64,000 nucleotides of DNA from Stemphylium vesicarium (taxonomy: Eukaryota; Ascomycota; Dothideomycetes; Pleosporales; Pleosporaceae), in NCBI GenBank assembly GCA_004380135.1, contig QXCR01000030.1, positions 124,001 to 188,000 on the forward strand, given 5' to 3'. Of this stretch, positions 63,306 to 64,000 are shown piece after piece. The translations under genes were made by a program, and so were the position numbers. The first letter of the stretch is position 1, and each line of letters starts with the position of its first letter. The notes beneath the pieces are model-generated. The model did not search any database. It was given only the letters and a program-made list of their open reading frames with translations, and had not been told where the DNA came from.

Positions 63306-64000
63306 CTAATCCGGGCCCATGACCTCTAATCCGCGACAAACACCCACCCAGCCATCCCTCATACCTTCCCACACAAGTTCCATGCTCTCTTCTTCCAGTC
63401 CGTCACGTTTCCGTTCCTTCCTTTCTATTTTGTCACCGGTGCCATCTGCCATCATGGCGCTGACACGATCACGCTTGCTAGGCTTGTCGTTTAGTAGAGC
63501 AGAATTGGTCTTGAGGCCCTTGCCGTCGAGTTCGCCTTTGACTTCCCAGCCTCGGCGGACAGGGCCATGGATAGTAGCAGGTGATATGAGTGTGCTGTCG
63601 AGAAGGGCGTTCCATCGGCTGAGGTACATGCCAGGACCGTGGGTTGTTCCTTTGCCGTTCTGTGACGATGTCGGTCGCATTATGGACTCGAGACGGGTCT
63701 GTGATGTTGATTTGAGGTTGGTGAGATGGCTTTCGTGCTTGTCGAGAAGTTCCTTGAGCTCGTCTTGTTTTTCCTTGCTTAATGTTTCGAACAAGGATTG
63801 GAGTGGTAAGGTCATGTTTCCCGCTCCACCCTCACCTCTTGCTTCGGCTTCTTGGGCACGCTCGTCAACGCGGAACTCGGAGAATATGCGCTTAGCGTAA
63901 ACGAGGTAATCTTGTGCGAGATCTGGAGCATTCTTGGTGACCTGGTGTAGGAATTTGTGCATCGATGGCGCATGTTTTCTTAGCAGCTGTACAAAGTCTT
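63306..64000 (-). CDS. Partial gene at the right edge, possibly PX-associated (DUF3818-like)
   Basis: The frame is open from the right edge of the window (FVQLLRKHAPS before the first Met at 63962) to a stop at 63306, so this is the C-terminal 3' part of a larger protein. Visible blocks: MHKFLHQVTKNAPDLAQDYL, VYAKRIFSEFRVDERAQEAE, LPLQSLFETLSKEKQDELKE, LLDKHESHLTNLKSTSQTRL, THGPGMYLSRWNALLDSTLI and SPATIHGPVRRGWEVKGELD. The pattern (FLHE-like start, D-L-x-x-D-Y-L-x-Y, helical region, then GPGxYLxxWxxLLDxTxITPAT-like ending in GPVRxG) resembles the C-terminus of fungal PX-domain proteins with DUF3818, which act in membrane traffic. That match is from memory and is uncertain. Confidence 0.6.
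   Translation of the reverse strand, partial: DFVQLLRKHAPSMHKFLHQVTKNAPDLAQDYLVYAKRIFSEFRVDERAQEAEARGEGGAGNMTLPLQSLFETLSKEKQDELKELLDKHESHLTNLKSTSQTRLESIMRPTSSQNGKGTTHGPGMYLSRWNALLDSTLISPATIHGPVRRGWEVKGELDGKGLKTNSALLNDKPSKRDRVSAMMADGTGDKIERKERKRDGLEEESMELVWEGMRDGWVGVCRGLEVMGPD

Noticed and set aside
1..64000. tRNA, rRNA and CRISPR elements
   Set aside because: I looked for GGTTCGA-type T-loops, long conserved rRNA tracts and regularly spaced repeats and found none that fold or repeat convincingly. A tRNAscan-SE run would settle the tRNA question.

Overview
The window is nuclear DNA from a filamentous ascomycete, most likely a plant-associated Dothideomycete (Pleosporales-like). The reasons are short introns (about 40-140 bp) with GTRAGT-type donors and CTAAC-like branch sites, moderate GC, genes on both strands without operons, and the gene content: a HET-domain protein, Zn2Cys6 and fungal-specific transcription factors, ERG24, secreted GH10 and PL1-CBM1 enzymes, a UstYa (DUF3328) protein, and a fungal SLIP-GC-like GTPase. 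The taxon is an inference. No rRNA, tRNA or CRISPR was recognised by eye.

Layout. 1-4.3 kb: a degenerate accessory block with a HET-domain gene and a fungal integral-membrane protein, both on the minus strand. 5-8.3 kb: a large single-exon Zn2Cys6 regulator with a gene-free 3 kb upstream. 11.3-14.1 kb: a divergent pair, a secreted repeat protein with KR/KRE Kex2 sites and Tyr/Gly-rich repeats facing a UstYa-family gene; this looks like an undescribed fungal RiPP (dikaritin-like) locus. 14.3-23.5 kb: a conserved gene block (SEN15, a GPI-type protein, a DUF2985 membrane protein, a Gly-zipper protein, ERG24, an MRL1-like receptor), with a five-copy covarying hairpin array between two convergent genes. 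23.6-28 kb: a nonsense-riddled SLIP-GC-like dynamin-type GTPase pseudogene. 29-34.3 kb: an HEIVH zincin-like protein, a small secreted four-exon protein and a GH10 xylanase. 34.3-40.9 kb: gene-poor accessory DNA with coding remnants and a perfect 73-bp-arm foldback MITE with an 8-bp target duplication. 40.9-64 kb: mostly core-type genes (several disordered hypotheticals, a pectin lyase with CBM1, a ULD-type protein, an acyl-CoA dehydrogenase, a zinc-finger-less fungal transcription factor) and a gene running off the right edge.

How the genes relate. The clearest functional partnership is the precursor/UstYa pair: UstYa-family enzymes oxidise or cyclise Kex2-released peptides in ustiloxin, phomopsin, asperipin and victorin pathways, and here only the two minimal genes are adjacent. 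The xylanase and pectin lyase fit plant cell-wall degradation. The rest are housekeeping functions: sterol synthesis, tRNA splicing, Golgi/vacuole sorting and fatty-acid oxidation. Exon coordinates were derived by hand from splice signals and reading-frame continuity, without transcript data.
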